Below are positions 43,922 to 54,832 of a stretch of 64,000 nt of DNA, one piece after another. The notes under the pieces are model-generated. The model saw only the letters and a list, made by a program, of their open reading frames with translations. It was not told where the DNA came from and made no database searches. The DNA is from Boesenbergia rotunda (taxonomy: Eukaryota; Streptophyta; Magnoliopsida; Zingiberales; Zingiberaceae), in NCBI GenBank assembly GCA_024364735.1, contig JAGFNQ010002314.1:62001-126000 (forward strand), read 5' to 3'. The position numbers and the translations under genes are program-made. Each line of letters opens with the position of its first letter. Position 1 is the first letter of the stretch.

Positions 43922-46770
43922 TAGACCCGACCACAGTTCGGAACCGACGGTTCGACGGTTCAACGGTTCGGAACCGCCGGTTCGATGGTTCGTAGGGGGT
44001 CGACCCTTAACCTTAACCGCCCAAGACGGTTACGGTTCACGGTTTGGAACCGCCGGTTCACGGTCCGGTTCACGGTTCGCCACGGTTCAAGATTATTATA
44101 TTAAAAAAATTAAAAATTAAATTAAAAAAATAAATTTTATTAAAAAAGGGCTTGCACTTATATAAGTTGCCTACATATCCCCTTAGGATATAGGGGAATC
44201 AAAGCCCACGTAGTTCTTTTACATTTTTACCCTTTTATATTTTTTACATTTTTACCCTTTCTCACTCACTTGCATTTCCTCCCGTTCCCGTTGTATTTGT
44301 TCCTTCGGTATCAAATTCTTCGACTTCGCCTTCTGAAAGTTGCATTCATTGGATTCGCTTCTCGGCTCTGGTTCAATCATCAAGTAATGCTTGAGCTTCC
44401 AATGAGTCGGGAGACATAGTTGATCGTCGTTCATCTAATTTGTTGCCACCGGCACTGAACGTCTGCTCCACAACAACAATCGACACTAGAGAAGCTAAAA
44501 TTTCTTTTGCGATCACGGAGAGAACGGGAAAGCTTTGAACCTTCTGTGACCACCACTTCAAGATGTCGAAGTCTTCGCTATCTGCTTTATTAAAATCAAA
44601 AGAAGTTGTAAAATAATTCTCAAGTTCCTGTGTGGAACTTGAGGATCCTCGTGGGCGTTTTGTCCGTTCTTTTAATAAAAGTTGAGCTTTTGTAAGTTTT
44701 AAATTAGTAGTAGTAGGTTGTTGTGTTTCAGAAATATTAGTTTGTGTTCCATATTTAACATAATATTGATTATAAAGATCATATAAATAATTTTTGATAT
44801 TATATACAATATTAGCTGGATCCGGAGAGGATGAATTCTTAATAGGAATTAATGCGTCATAATTTAAAGTTAACATTTCTTGTAAAACTTCTAATTTAAA
44901 TCTAGGATCTAAAGTAAATGCAATTAAATAAATTTCAGGAATTAAATAAAAATATTTTTCCCATTTAGTTTTCATAGCTATTATACATAAAGTTAAAGCT
45001 TCATCATTTATATGTTCATTTAATATTAATACTATACTACAAAAATTTACTAAAATTAAATAAGCAGTAGGATAATAAACACCAGAAAGTTGTTCAGTTG
45101 CATCGTTAAAAACTTTTAAAATTTCACAAATACTACTACAAATATTCCATTGTTGTGAAAATAAATATATATTAGTATTACTATTTTGTGCAAAAAATAA
45201 ACATAATAAATCATTATATTGAAAAGAATATTGTAATAATTGATATGTTGAATTCCAACGTGTTGGAACATCACGTGGAAATTTTTTTGGTCGCATTCCA
45301 TTTGCTTTACAAAATCTACCCCATTGTTTCATCATAGATGGATGGGACCATAAGTATGAAATTACGGTTCTAATTGGTTGAATATAATTTTGTAAAAGTT
45401 TTAATCCATCTTGAACACATAAATTTAAAATATGGCATACACAACGAATATGAAAAAATAAACCACCAATGACAAGTTGACAAATAAATTTTAATTCATC
45501 TATTGAAGCGGTATTAGAACTAGCATTGTCTAATGATATTGAAAATATTTGATGAGTCAATCCATATTCTTCTAAAACTATGTGTAATAATTGTGCAATG
45601 TTATGAGCAGTGTATGATTCATCAAAAACTCTATAAGCTAATAATCTTTTTTGAATGATCCAAGAGTTATCAATCCAATGGCATGTTATACCCATATAAG
45701 AATGAGTTTGCCAATGATCACTCCAAATATCAGAACATAAAGAAACTTTATTATTAAATTTACTAAATTCTTCAATTAAATTCTTTTTTCCTTGTTTTAC
45801 TAATCTTAATTATACGAGTTAGTGTAGTCCTAGATACACGTTTAGCAGCAGGATTAAGAGATTCTTTACAAAAATCTTCAAATGTGCATTTAGATCCAAA
45901 ATTAAAAGAAAGATGTTCTACGGAAACAAATTTAGCTAATAATTCTCTTAATTTATTATTTGAATATAAAAATAAACCAGAATCAGTACTACTACCGCTA
46001 GAAAATCTAGATAATTGTGTTTGAGAGTGGTCAAGCCCATATTCCGTCGGGTGCTTCGTTTCTACATGTCATTTCAACGACCCATAGCCGCCGTCGGCTT
46101 GGAATTTGTAGGAAGCATTACAATTCTTATATTTTGCACGCATTTCTCCCGACGGAAGTGTGACCTTCTCAAAATGTTTAGTGAAAATAGACGATTTTAA
46201 AGGAGGATTATCCCGAACCTTAGAAGTAATCGCATCGGTACTTCCTTGCATTTCGGGGATCGGAGGGCGTTGGGGCAGAGCCTCGGTCTAATCATCGGTG
46301 GATTGAATTTGAAGGTTGGGATCCTCGTATGCAATTTCTTTTCCCCTCCGAGATTGAGATGATGAAGCTCTGTGACCTCCTTCTATTATCGTCGATGAAG
46401 AACGTGGAGAGAAGTTGAGAGTTAGAGAGTTGAGAATGAGAGATTGAGAGAAGAGAAGTTGTGTTGTGAGTGAAAATGATGAAATAAGCTCCCTATTTAT
46501 AGAGTTCGGATCATAACGGTCACTAAATCATAGTCATTAATCAAAAAACGGTCAAATGATCTCATCTGTCCAAAAAAAAAATCAAAAAGCCACCAACGGT
46601 ACTGAACCGACGGTTAACCGCCGGTTCAAGGTTTCTGGCAGCTGGAACCAGAACCGGCCCGACATCCTGTCGGGCCGATTCCGGTTCGGCCCGGTGAACC
46701 GGGTCAACGGGCCACTCGGCCCGTTAACCCGGGCCAGGTCCGGGCTGGAACCGGCCCGGGGTCGGGTCTA
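43922..46770 (-). mobile_element. hAT-superfamily DNA transposon
   Basis: 2,849 bp with terminal inverted repeats TAGACCCGACC and GGTCGGGTCTA-type ends, and a perfect 8-bp target duplication GCCTCAGG (43914-43921 and 46771-46778), as expected of hAT. Both ends carry GC-rich subterminal repeats built on CGGTTC/GAACCG (43935-44090 and 46600-46765), probably transposase binding sites. It holds one degraded transposase gene. Confidence 0.95.
44373..46251 (-). pseudogene. hAT transposase, broken
   Basis: The N-terminal part (46251 inward) resembles a BED zinc finger (KYKNCNASYKFQADGGYGSL, then HVETKHP), with one Cys replaced and TGA at the Arg before HVETKH. A frameshift lies near 45808. From 45695 a 440-codon frame is open: MGITCHWID and SISLDNASSNTASIDEL (RNase H-like catalytic core), RCVCHILNLCVQDGL, VPTRWNSTYQLL, and at the C-terminus the hAT dimerisation region (ILKWWSQKVQSFPVLSVIAK; VVVEQTFSAGGNKLDERRS). 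It ends at LLDD with TGA where the family continues with Trp. Such proteins cut and paste the element by binding its ends. The upstream start is not certain. Confidence 0.9.
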
Positions 46771-46778
46771 GCCTCAGG

Positions 46779-48395
46779 TCGTATTATTCCATGACTAGTT
46801 GTGAGTGGTTAATTCAAGCTTGCAAGTTTATTTGTCGTTTGATGATTTGAGTTTTCTAATAAAATGGGGGTTTTGGTGATAAGAAAATGGCAATATGAAA
46901 TAGAATAAACCTAGCTAAAGCGTGTAATGAATTAAGGAAGTGCAGAAACTAAACTTAACCTAATTGAGCAATTAAATTCCACTCTTGAATTGAAACTTAA
47001 GAACTACTTGCAGGGAATAAATTGCAGAAAACTAAGTTGCAAGAGAATTAATTGCAGATAAAGAAAACGAGTGCAAACATGGCTTTAGGAACTTGACTTG
47101 AAATGTAATAGAAACAAGATTGAACACATTGAAGAATTAAGTGCTTAAAACTAAATTCTATCCTAAATTAAACATCAAATCAATTCATATCCAAGACTTC
47201 CCTTTGCCGTCACACAAAGGTCAAGCTATGAACCCCCTAGCTCAAAAATCTACGGAGAAAGACTTCCTAACTCAGTTTGCTGGTTCTGCTCTTCCTGATT
47301 GGTCAACCGACCGATCAGGTCTTCGTCTGATCGGTCACGGAACCGATCAGAACCATCTCTGTCCGATCAACCCGATCGGTCAGTAGCTGAAACCCGCAAT
47401 CTTCTCCTTGCGCCGAGTGCTGATCTCGTTTAAACACCCTCAGATTACTTCGGAGAACCCCTCTGAAGCTCTGATGGCATCAACTCGATGAAGACAACAA
47501 CGATTATGGGAGTTGATCGTTGGACAGCTCCGGTGACACCCTCACCGAGCTCTTTCAACTGCGACGATTAGGATTAGCAAACTTAACCGAGAAAATTTAC
47601 CTCCTCGTTCTAAAATCTCGAAGATGAATCGAGTTTGATGTGGCCGCACGCGATCTACTAAAGAAACTTTGAAGAAAAACGATGAAGAAACGAAGATGAA
47701 CGGAGAAGAAACTGGATCTGGCAATGCTCTACTACCACGCGACTCGCGACGACGCGACCCTGAGCGTGATGGAGGAATTCCCAATTTAACTAATTGAATT
47801 TGAATTTCGACGGTTGAGATTGTTCCGATCACATCCAACGGTCGGATCTTCTCCGATCTGAACCAAACTCTCCAGATCTCGATCTGTGGTCAGGATCTAC
47901 TTGTCCTTAGCTTGGATCAATCAGATCTGCGGCGGATGGCTCAGATCTTCCCTTCTCTTGCTTGGATGGTTGAAACTCCTTTAAGTTTGATCCGACGGTC
48001 AGATGTGCTCCGATTGGGTTCAAACTTTCAGATCTTGATCTAGGGTCATGATTAGCCCTATCCTGAACTCGGATTGATCAGAAACTCACAGATGGCTCAT
48101 ATCTAGTCGTTCTCTTGAATGGACGACCCATATTAATCCGATGCTTGATCACCTTGATCTGGATCCAATTCTGACTCAAGTTTGATCCAATCCGATCTAG
48201 GTGCATAATCATTTGAAGCCTACAAAATTAGATTCAAAATTAATGCCAAAATATCTCAAATATAGAAAGATTTGAATCAAAAGCCGAAATAGAAAGAATT
48301 CATGAAACCTAATGCAAATGCAAACTTAAGCATATTAAAGTGGATCAAAACATGGATTTAAGAGCCTAAATTTATCAACAAAATGGTAGTTATCA
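46779..48395 (-). other. Remainder of the Tat-like LTR; no gene seen
   Basis: Part of the LTR listed above. Apart from the palindromes it is A/T-rich, with short GATCYRATC-rich text at 47820-48190 (many GATCTG and CCGATC words). The short ORFs have no similarity I recognise. Confidence 0.6.
47288..47390. repeat. GATCGGTC palindromes inside a Ty3 LTR
   Basis: CTGATTGGTC-AACC-GACCGATCAG (47295-47318) and CTGATCGGT-CACGGA-ACCGATCAG (47327-47350), then GATCAACCCGATCGGTCAG. This is the same core as the copia elements E and F, in an element of another superfamily. Confidence 0.85.
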
Positions 48396-48401
48396 GATAT
48401 A

Positions 48402-48664
48402 CGAATTTTCGGGGCTTGATCTACCGACGATCAAGGGATCGCCCACCTTACGGGCACGCCAAGGAGTAGGAGCAAGTTATCCTCGAACCTTGTAAATCCT
48501 CCTTGTTAGCGACTGGTTTGTGTGTTCTTCATTTCTGCATTTCTATTCGGTTTTGTTTCTGTATTTCTTCCGTTGCTAACCCTAAGTGCAGAAAAGTTCA
48601 AAGAGCCAATAGTTTGAGTGTCTGGCTATTCACACCCCCCTCTCTAGCCATACAAGGTCCAACA
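48402..48664 (+). repeat. 5' LTR of F, last 260 bp only
   Basis: Aligns to the end of the 3' LTR from GGGGCTTGATCT through CACCCCCCTCTCTAGCCATA to GGTCCAACA. The break at about 48402 follows the Tat-like LTR end (48395) by a few bases. Confidence 0.85.
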
Positions 48665-48666
48665 AA

Positions 48667-48678
48667 TGGTATTAGAGC
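48667..48678 (+). other. Primer-binding site of F (tRNA-iMet type, one change)
   Basis: TGGTATTAGAGC, two bases after CAACA. C, D and G read TGGTATCAGAG here, so one C has become T. Confidence 0.85.
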
Positions 48679-48721
48679 CTAGGAGTCTTTCAAACGGACT
48701 AACACCCGAGAGTTTACAAGA

Positions 48722-50209
48722 ATGGCTATGAGGGAAGGTTTTAGCACCAATCGACCCCCTTTCTTCGATGGGGCTGATTTTTAATATTGGAGATCGCGAA
48801 TGGAATACTATCTCAAGACGGATATAGGTATGTGGTTCTCTGTGAAGGAGGGATTCACCCCTCCAAAGGATGCTGAGGGAAAAGAGTTGGATTCATCAAG
48901 ATGGTCTGCCGAACAAACCCAGAAGGGAGAAGCCAATGCAAAAGCTGTGGTCACCCTACAGTGTGGGATGACCAAGGAGCAGTTGATTAAGGTTGGTCCC
49001 TTCACCAGTGCCAAGGACCTATGGAACATGCTCATTGAGCTCCATGAAGGCAGCCGTGATTCAAGAATAGCCAAGAGGGACCTTTTCCTCAACCAACTCC
49101 AAAACCTCACCATGAAGGAGTACGAAACGGTAAGTGAACTCCATGGCCAGTTCAAAGAAATACTTAACGGTTTACATTCCATCGATGAGAAGGTCGAGAA
49201 TCGTGACCTTGTAAGATATGTACTAAAATCCTTTCCTAGGAATGCTTTATGGTCATCCATAGTGGATGCCTACAACGTATCCAAGGACTTGTCTATTGTT
49301 AAGATAGATGATTTGTTTTGTGAAATGGAATTACACGAGATCGCTAACAAAGGCCCCAAGGAGAAGGGGATTGCTCTTGTGACAGGGGACAAGGCCAAGA
49401 AGAAGAAAGAAAAGAATAAGGAGGTCTCATCTTCTTCATCCGAGTCCGAGGAGGATGGAAGAGAGTCCTCATCATCTGAGATGGCTAACTTCGTGAGAAG
49501 GATGCTGAGGAAGAGCCGACGCTACAAAGGGAAAGGTAACCCTAGTGAAGTTAAAGTTGATAAAACTAACGTCACATGTTTTGAGTATAGCAAAAAGGGG
49601 CATTACAAGAATGAATATCCAAAACTAAAGAAGAAGGAGGAGAAATCAAAAAGGAAGAAGAAAGCCTTGAAGGCCACATGGGATGAGTCTTCATCCAGCT
49701 CATTCGAAGAAGAAATGGAGGAGAAGAGCACTCGTCATGTAGCTCTCATGGCCATAGAAGACGGTGAGAGCAGTGACGAAGCAAGCGAGCATTCAACCGC
49801 GGCTTCATCATCTTCGGATGATGAAGAGGTAATTTCTCCTGAGTTAGATAAATGCTATAGAACCATTGCATGCTTAACTAGTCTACTTAAGAAGTCTAAG
49901 GAAAAAGTGAAGTCTTTAAAAGTAGAAGTAGAGCAATTAAAATCCTCTAAGGTTGAGGATATTGATGATTTACATGTGGAAGTCCTAGAGGATGAGAACA
50001 AAGCCATGAAGAGTGAAGTTAAGAAACTCAAGAGTCTTCTTGAGAAATTCTCAACAAGCTCCAAGACTTTGGACATGATCCTAAATGCTCAAAGAGCGAT
50101 TTACAACAAGGCCGGTATAGGTTACCGACCTAAAGAACCAACCTTTGTCTCATTGATGTCAAGACCCATGTTAGATCACCTAAGATTTCTAGGGCTCAAA
50201 AGAAAGTGA
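48722..50209 (+). pseudogene. Gag of element F
   Basis: Starts MAMREGFSTNRPPFFDGADF at 48722, with TAA at 48782-48784, then YWRSRMEYYLKTDI and an open frame to 50209. The capsid-like helical region (LQCGMTKEQLIKVGPFTSAK; LHGQFKEILNGLHSIDEK) matches D's Gag. The zinc knuckle reads CFEYSKKGHYKNEY: second and third Cys are Tyr, so it cannot bind zinc in the usual way. After an acidic Ser-rich region there is a strong coiled coil (LTSLLKKSKEKVKSLKVEVE to about residue 430). At 50170-50209 similarity to other elements continues in another frame (KKVIKAWVPKSC), so the true gag-pol junction is frameshifted here. Confidence 0.88.
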
Positions 50210-53200
50210 TCAAGGCATGGGTGCCAAAATCATGCATTGAATGTGCATTATGTCCCAAGGTTTGGGTACCTAAATCTTCTATTTTTCATATTGTGTAGGC
50301 ACTGATTGAGGGGGAGCATCTATCAACTTGGTTTGTTAATAGTGGGTGCTCCAAACATATGACCGAGGATAGATCATTGTTCACTACCCTACAAAGCAAA
50401 AGTAGAGGTAATATATCATTTGGAAATAATGGTAGTCTTAAGGTTGTAGAGATAGGAGACATTCAAATATCCGAATGTCTTAGAATTAAAAATGTCCTTC
50501 TAGTCAAGGGGATGACTTTTAATCTCCTAAGTGTCAGTCAATTGTGTGATGCGGGTTACACAATTGAATTTCATCCAAATCAATGTCTAGTTAGACAAAA
50601 TGACACACTTGATACGGTACTAGTAGGCACAAAAATAAATAATATTTATCAAGTTTATTTTAAAAGTGTTATTAATGCTTCCATTAACTGTTTCATGTCA
50701 AAAGAAGAAGAGTCCACACTTTGGCACCGAAGGTTAGCACATGTGAACATGAAGAACATCCGAAAATTGGCCAACAAAGGACTTGTTCGTGGCTTACCAA
50801 GCATCAAATACGAAAAGGAAAAGCTATGTGATGCATGTCAAATGGGTAAGCAAACGAAAGCTTCTCACAAAGGTAAAAGCGTTGTAAGTACCTCTACCGC
50901 TTTAGATTTACTATATATAGATTTGTTTGATTGTAGTACAATAATTTCATTGAATGGTAGTAGGTATTGCTTTGTGATCATTGATGACTATACTAGATAT
51001 ACTTGGACTTATTTTCTAAAACATAAGGATCAAACTCTAGATGTTTTTATTTCTTTTTATAGAAGAATTGAAAATGAAAAAATCTACAACAATTAAAACA
51101 ATTAGGAGTGATCATCGAGGAGAATTTCAAAATCATAAATTTTTAGAATTTTGTCAAGAGAGAGGATATAGACATGAGTTCTCTACTCCTAGAACACCAC
51201 AGTAAAATGGTGTTGTAGAGAGGAAGAACCGAGTCTTACAAGAGGTTGCACGAAGCATGCTCAATGAGTACTCTTTACCGAGCTACTTATGGGTTGAAAA
51301 TGTGAACACAGCTTGCTATGTGCAAAACCGAATCCTCATTCATAGATTTTTAGGGAAGACTCCTCACGAACTTTGGTTTAGGAAACCACCTACAGTTAAA
51401 CATCTCCAGGTGTTTGGGTGTAAGGTGTTCATTCTAACACCAAGGATCATCTTGGGAAGTTCACAGCGAAAGCTAATGAAGGGATACTGGTCGGGTATTC
51501 CCTTGTCAGCAAAGCTTACCGAGTCTACAATAAGAAATCTAGATTAGTTGAAGAATCTTCTGATGTCATTTTTGAGGAGATTCCAAAAGCAATTGATCAA
51601 TCAGAAGATGTAGAGGGAGTTCAATTCGAACTTAGGAGACTAGGTTTGGATGAGAGTCCAAGTGTCGGAAATGTTGCGGATGAAAATGATGATGGTGAGC
51701 CTAGACAACATGTAGCTCAGCCGGACCCTGAGTCTGAGCTTGTGTCTAGTGAAACCATCCAAGAAGCACCTCCAACACCAAGGCAAACTAGGTTAGCCTC
51801 TAGTCATCCTCAAGACCAAGTTGTTGGAGATATCCATCATGGGGTTAGAACTAGATCATTCTTTAGGAATGAGCCTAATGAGATTGTCATACTTTCAGAA
51901 ATTGAACCTAGAGTAGTTGACGAGGCATTGCATGCTCCCGATTGGATTATCGCAATGCAAGACGAATTATGTCAATTTGAGAGAAGTCAAGTTTGGGACT
52001 TAGTTCCTAGACCTAAGAAGACCACAATTATTGGAACCAAATGGGTCTTCAAAAATAAATTAAACAATAAGGGAGAAATCATAAGAAACAAGGCACGCTT
52101 GGTAGCCAAGGGCTATAGTCAAGTTGAAGGCCTTGATTACGATGAGACCTATGTTCCCGTGGTACGATTAGAATCCATTCGGTTGATGCTTGCATTTGCA
52201 GCACATAGAGGTTTCAAACTCTATCAAATGGATGTTAAATCGGCCTTCTTAAATGGTTTCATAAGAGAAGAGGTCTATGTTGAACAACCTCCGGGATTTG
52301 AAAATTCCGAATTTTCAAACCACGTGTTCAAGCTCAAGAAGGCTCTTTACGGCCTAAAACAAGCACCACGGGCTTGGTATGAGCGGTTGTCGACATTCCT
52401 AATTAAAAAAGGCTTCGTGAGAGGACAAATAAACCCTACACTATTTCTACAAAGAGATTATGACAATATATTTGTAGCCCAAGTATATGTCGATGACATA
52501 ATTTGTGGCTCCAACAACAAGGGTTATTTGAACGAGTTTATTGGACACATGGAGAGTGAATTTGAGATGAGTCTAGTGGGAGAATTGACTTTCTTCCTTG
52601 GACTTGAGATCAAACAAACTCGAGATGGAATCTATGTGCATCGATCTAAATATACTCAAGAGATGCTCAAGAAATTCAATATGAGTGACTCTAAAGAGGT
52701 AACCACTCCCATGGCGACAAACACAAGGTTAGACAATGATGAGAGTGGGAAGGTCGTTGATCTAACCCAATATCGAAGTATGATAGATAGTTTGCTATAC
52801 CTCACAGCTAGTCTCCCTGATATTCTTTTTGCTGTGGGTATGTGTGCTAGATACCAAGTCTGTGCCAAGGAATCTCATTTAATCGTTGTAAAGAGAATTT
52901 TGAGATACCTTAAGGGCATAATTGGAGTCGGTCTTTGGTACCCCCGTACAGAGTCGTTTGACTTGATTGGTTATACCGATTCCGACTATGCTAGGTGCAA
53001 GTTGGATCAGAAGAGCACAAGTGGGGGTTGCCAATTCTTAGGATCATCTTTAGTAAGTTGGTCAAGTCGGAAGCAACATTGTGTTGCTCTCTCTACGACC
53101 GAGGCAGAGTATATCGCCATGGCAGAGAGTATATCATAATTGTTGTGGATGATACACACACTAAAGGACTATGGATTATCCTACAAGGGTGTGCAAGTGT

Positions 53201-53430
53201 TGTGTGACAACATAAGCACCATAAACCTTACAAAAAATCCATTCCATCATTCAAGGACCAAACACATTGAAGTGCGTCACCACTTCATTAGGGATCATGT
53301 TGCTAGAGGAGATATTGTACTCTCACATGTAGAGTCAAAATCAAATCTAGCAGACATTTTCACTAAACTACTCCCTGAAAATGAATTTAGTTTCCTAAGG
53401 AGGGAGTTGGGAATGTGTCGTGCTCAATAG
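50210..53430 (+). pseudogene. Pol of element F (protease, integrase, RT, RNase H)
   Basis: Protease-type segment WFVNSGCSKHMTED (D has LDSGCSRHMTG; the catalytic Asp of DSG is Asn here). Integrase finger HRRLAHVNM...CDACQMGKQ and core IIDDYTRYTW; an extra base in the A-run near 51078 shifts the frame; TAA at 51203-51205 in RTPQ-NG; the frame is restored near 51435. RT is intact over KLYQMDVKSAFLNGFI and AQVYVDDIICGS. RNase H has GYTDSDYARCKLD; TAA at 53137-53139 replaces Gln (E has CAA); then DNISTINLTKNP to the end RRELGMCRAQ. The order integrase-RT-RNase H is Ty1/copia. The protease change, two stops and two frameshifts make it non-functional. Confidence 0.93.
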
Positions 53431-54832
53431 AATTGAAAAATAAAAAAAAACCTTCATGATCATTTCAAAATTGTTGGGCAATAATTGTTGAGCAACTTGG
53501 GGACACCTCACACAAACTATAAGGGTTAACAAAATATTTTTGATTGCTAGAAATGGGGTGAGATGTTAAGATCAACCTAATTATTCAAAATGTTCATGCA
53601 TCCCTTGAGCAATTAGGTTGAAGAGACAAAAATCATTAATTTGACCAAGTATGGGGAACACCAATGCATAATACATGTGTATTTGGTTCCAAGAACATAC
53701 ATGGGCATTCCAATCAAGGAAACTTGATTGGAGACTTGTTTTTGATACAAACTTGTTTTTAAATGGTTGGAATGCAAATCTGTTTCAGAATTTTTTTTTA
53801 TTCATAAGGACACAACCCTATCTTAATTGCAAATAGTGAAAAATACCATATCGGATAAGAGAACCCTGTTAGGATTAGAGGAATCAATTCAGGTTGCATT
53901 AGAGGTTGAGAGGGATGTTTGAAACAAGAGGTTCTGAAATTCATCCGCGTTTCAGAACCCCATCTGAAATCTGATCGGTCCGCAGACCGATCAGATATCC
54001 CCTCAGAATACTTCTGTGTCGATCAAACCTTTTAATAAATCGAACCTGATCGGTCCACCGACCGATCAGGACTCACTCTGATCAGTCAAGGAGACCGATC
54101 AGGGCTGTTATTGATCGGTCAACAGACCGAACAGAGCTTAGGAATCGATTCTCAAAAGTCCATTGATCGTCCTCTGATCGGTCCACCGACCGATCAGACC
54201 ATCCTCCTAATCGGTCCACGGACCGATCAGAGAGCTATCAGGAATCTGGTCAGACCTTCTGTTCGATTCCCTAATCGATCTGCAGACCGATCAGGGACCT
54301 CTCTGATCGGTCATGGTGACCGAACTCCTATGCAGATCGGTCCACAGACCGATCAAAAAAGATCACAGAAACTTTCTGTCAGGTTCTCTGATCGATCCGC
54401 AAACCGATCAGGGACTTCCCTGATCGGTCACCGGACCGATCAGAACTTAACCTGATCGATCAGGAGGTCCCCTGATCGGTCTGGGTACCCTTAGATCGGA
54501 CGGTGGATCTGATCAACCTCATTAATTTCGGTTGGTGATCGGTCCACCAACCCATTAAATCACTCAGATCCTCATATCCTCCAAACCCTAGGCGCCGAAG
54601 CATTTGCACGAGCTCCTTCCTCTTGCTTGGTGATCGATCCCTACTCTTCTTGTGCAAGCTTCTTCTTCTTGCTCCTGAGTTCCTCTCTTACGCAATTGTC
54701 AGCAAGTTCAAGCAAGTTCCAGCCTTCTGAGATCTCTGCATTTTCTCTCTTGCGAGCTCTTTGTGAGTTCCTTCTTAGACCTCTTCCTCTCTTGTGCATC
54801 TCTAAGTCTTCTCTCCCAACCAACCGACTCGA
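53431..54832 (+). other. Spacer between pol and env-like ORF of F
   Basis: The first 340 bp are shared with E, the palindrome array follows, then a C/T-rich leader to ATG at 54833. The ORFs in the palindrome zone (such as 54111-54455) repeat RSVRFPDRS-like words produced by the palindromes and are not credible genes. Confidence 0.75.
53968..54552. repeat. GATCGGTC palindrome array (F, before env-like ORF)
   Basis: About fourteen palindromes with arms GATCGGTC/GACCGATC and loops CGCA, CACC, CACA, CACG, AACA. Intact arms outnumber damaged ones although the surrounding DNA has drifted from E. Confidence 0.88.

Larger units (their letters stand above)
43820..48395 (-). repeat. 5' LTR of Athila/Tat-like element, split by a hAT transposon
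   Basis: The outer end on the minus strand is TGATAACTACCATTTTG (48395 inward) and the inner end is CACCGTCA (43820), a few bases from the tRNA-Asp primer site. Without the hAT element and one TSD copy it is about 1.72 kb. GATCGGTC palindromes lie at 47288-47390. The inner boundary is good to within about six bases. Confidence 0.72.

Noticed and set aside
47542..47838. 98-codon minus-strand ORF in the Tat-like LTR as a gene
   Set aside because: Short, low complexity (repeated Ser/Arg/Phe), within an LTR and no recognised domain.
54111..54455. Open frame of 114 codons with repeated DRS/RSVRF words
   Set aside because: Translation of the GATCGGTC palindrome array; not kept in E.
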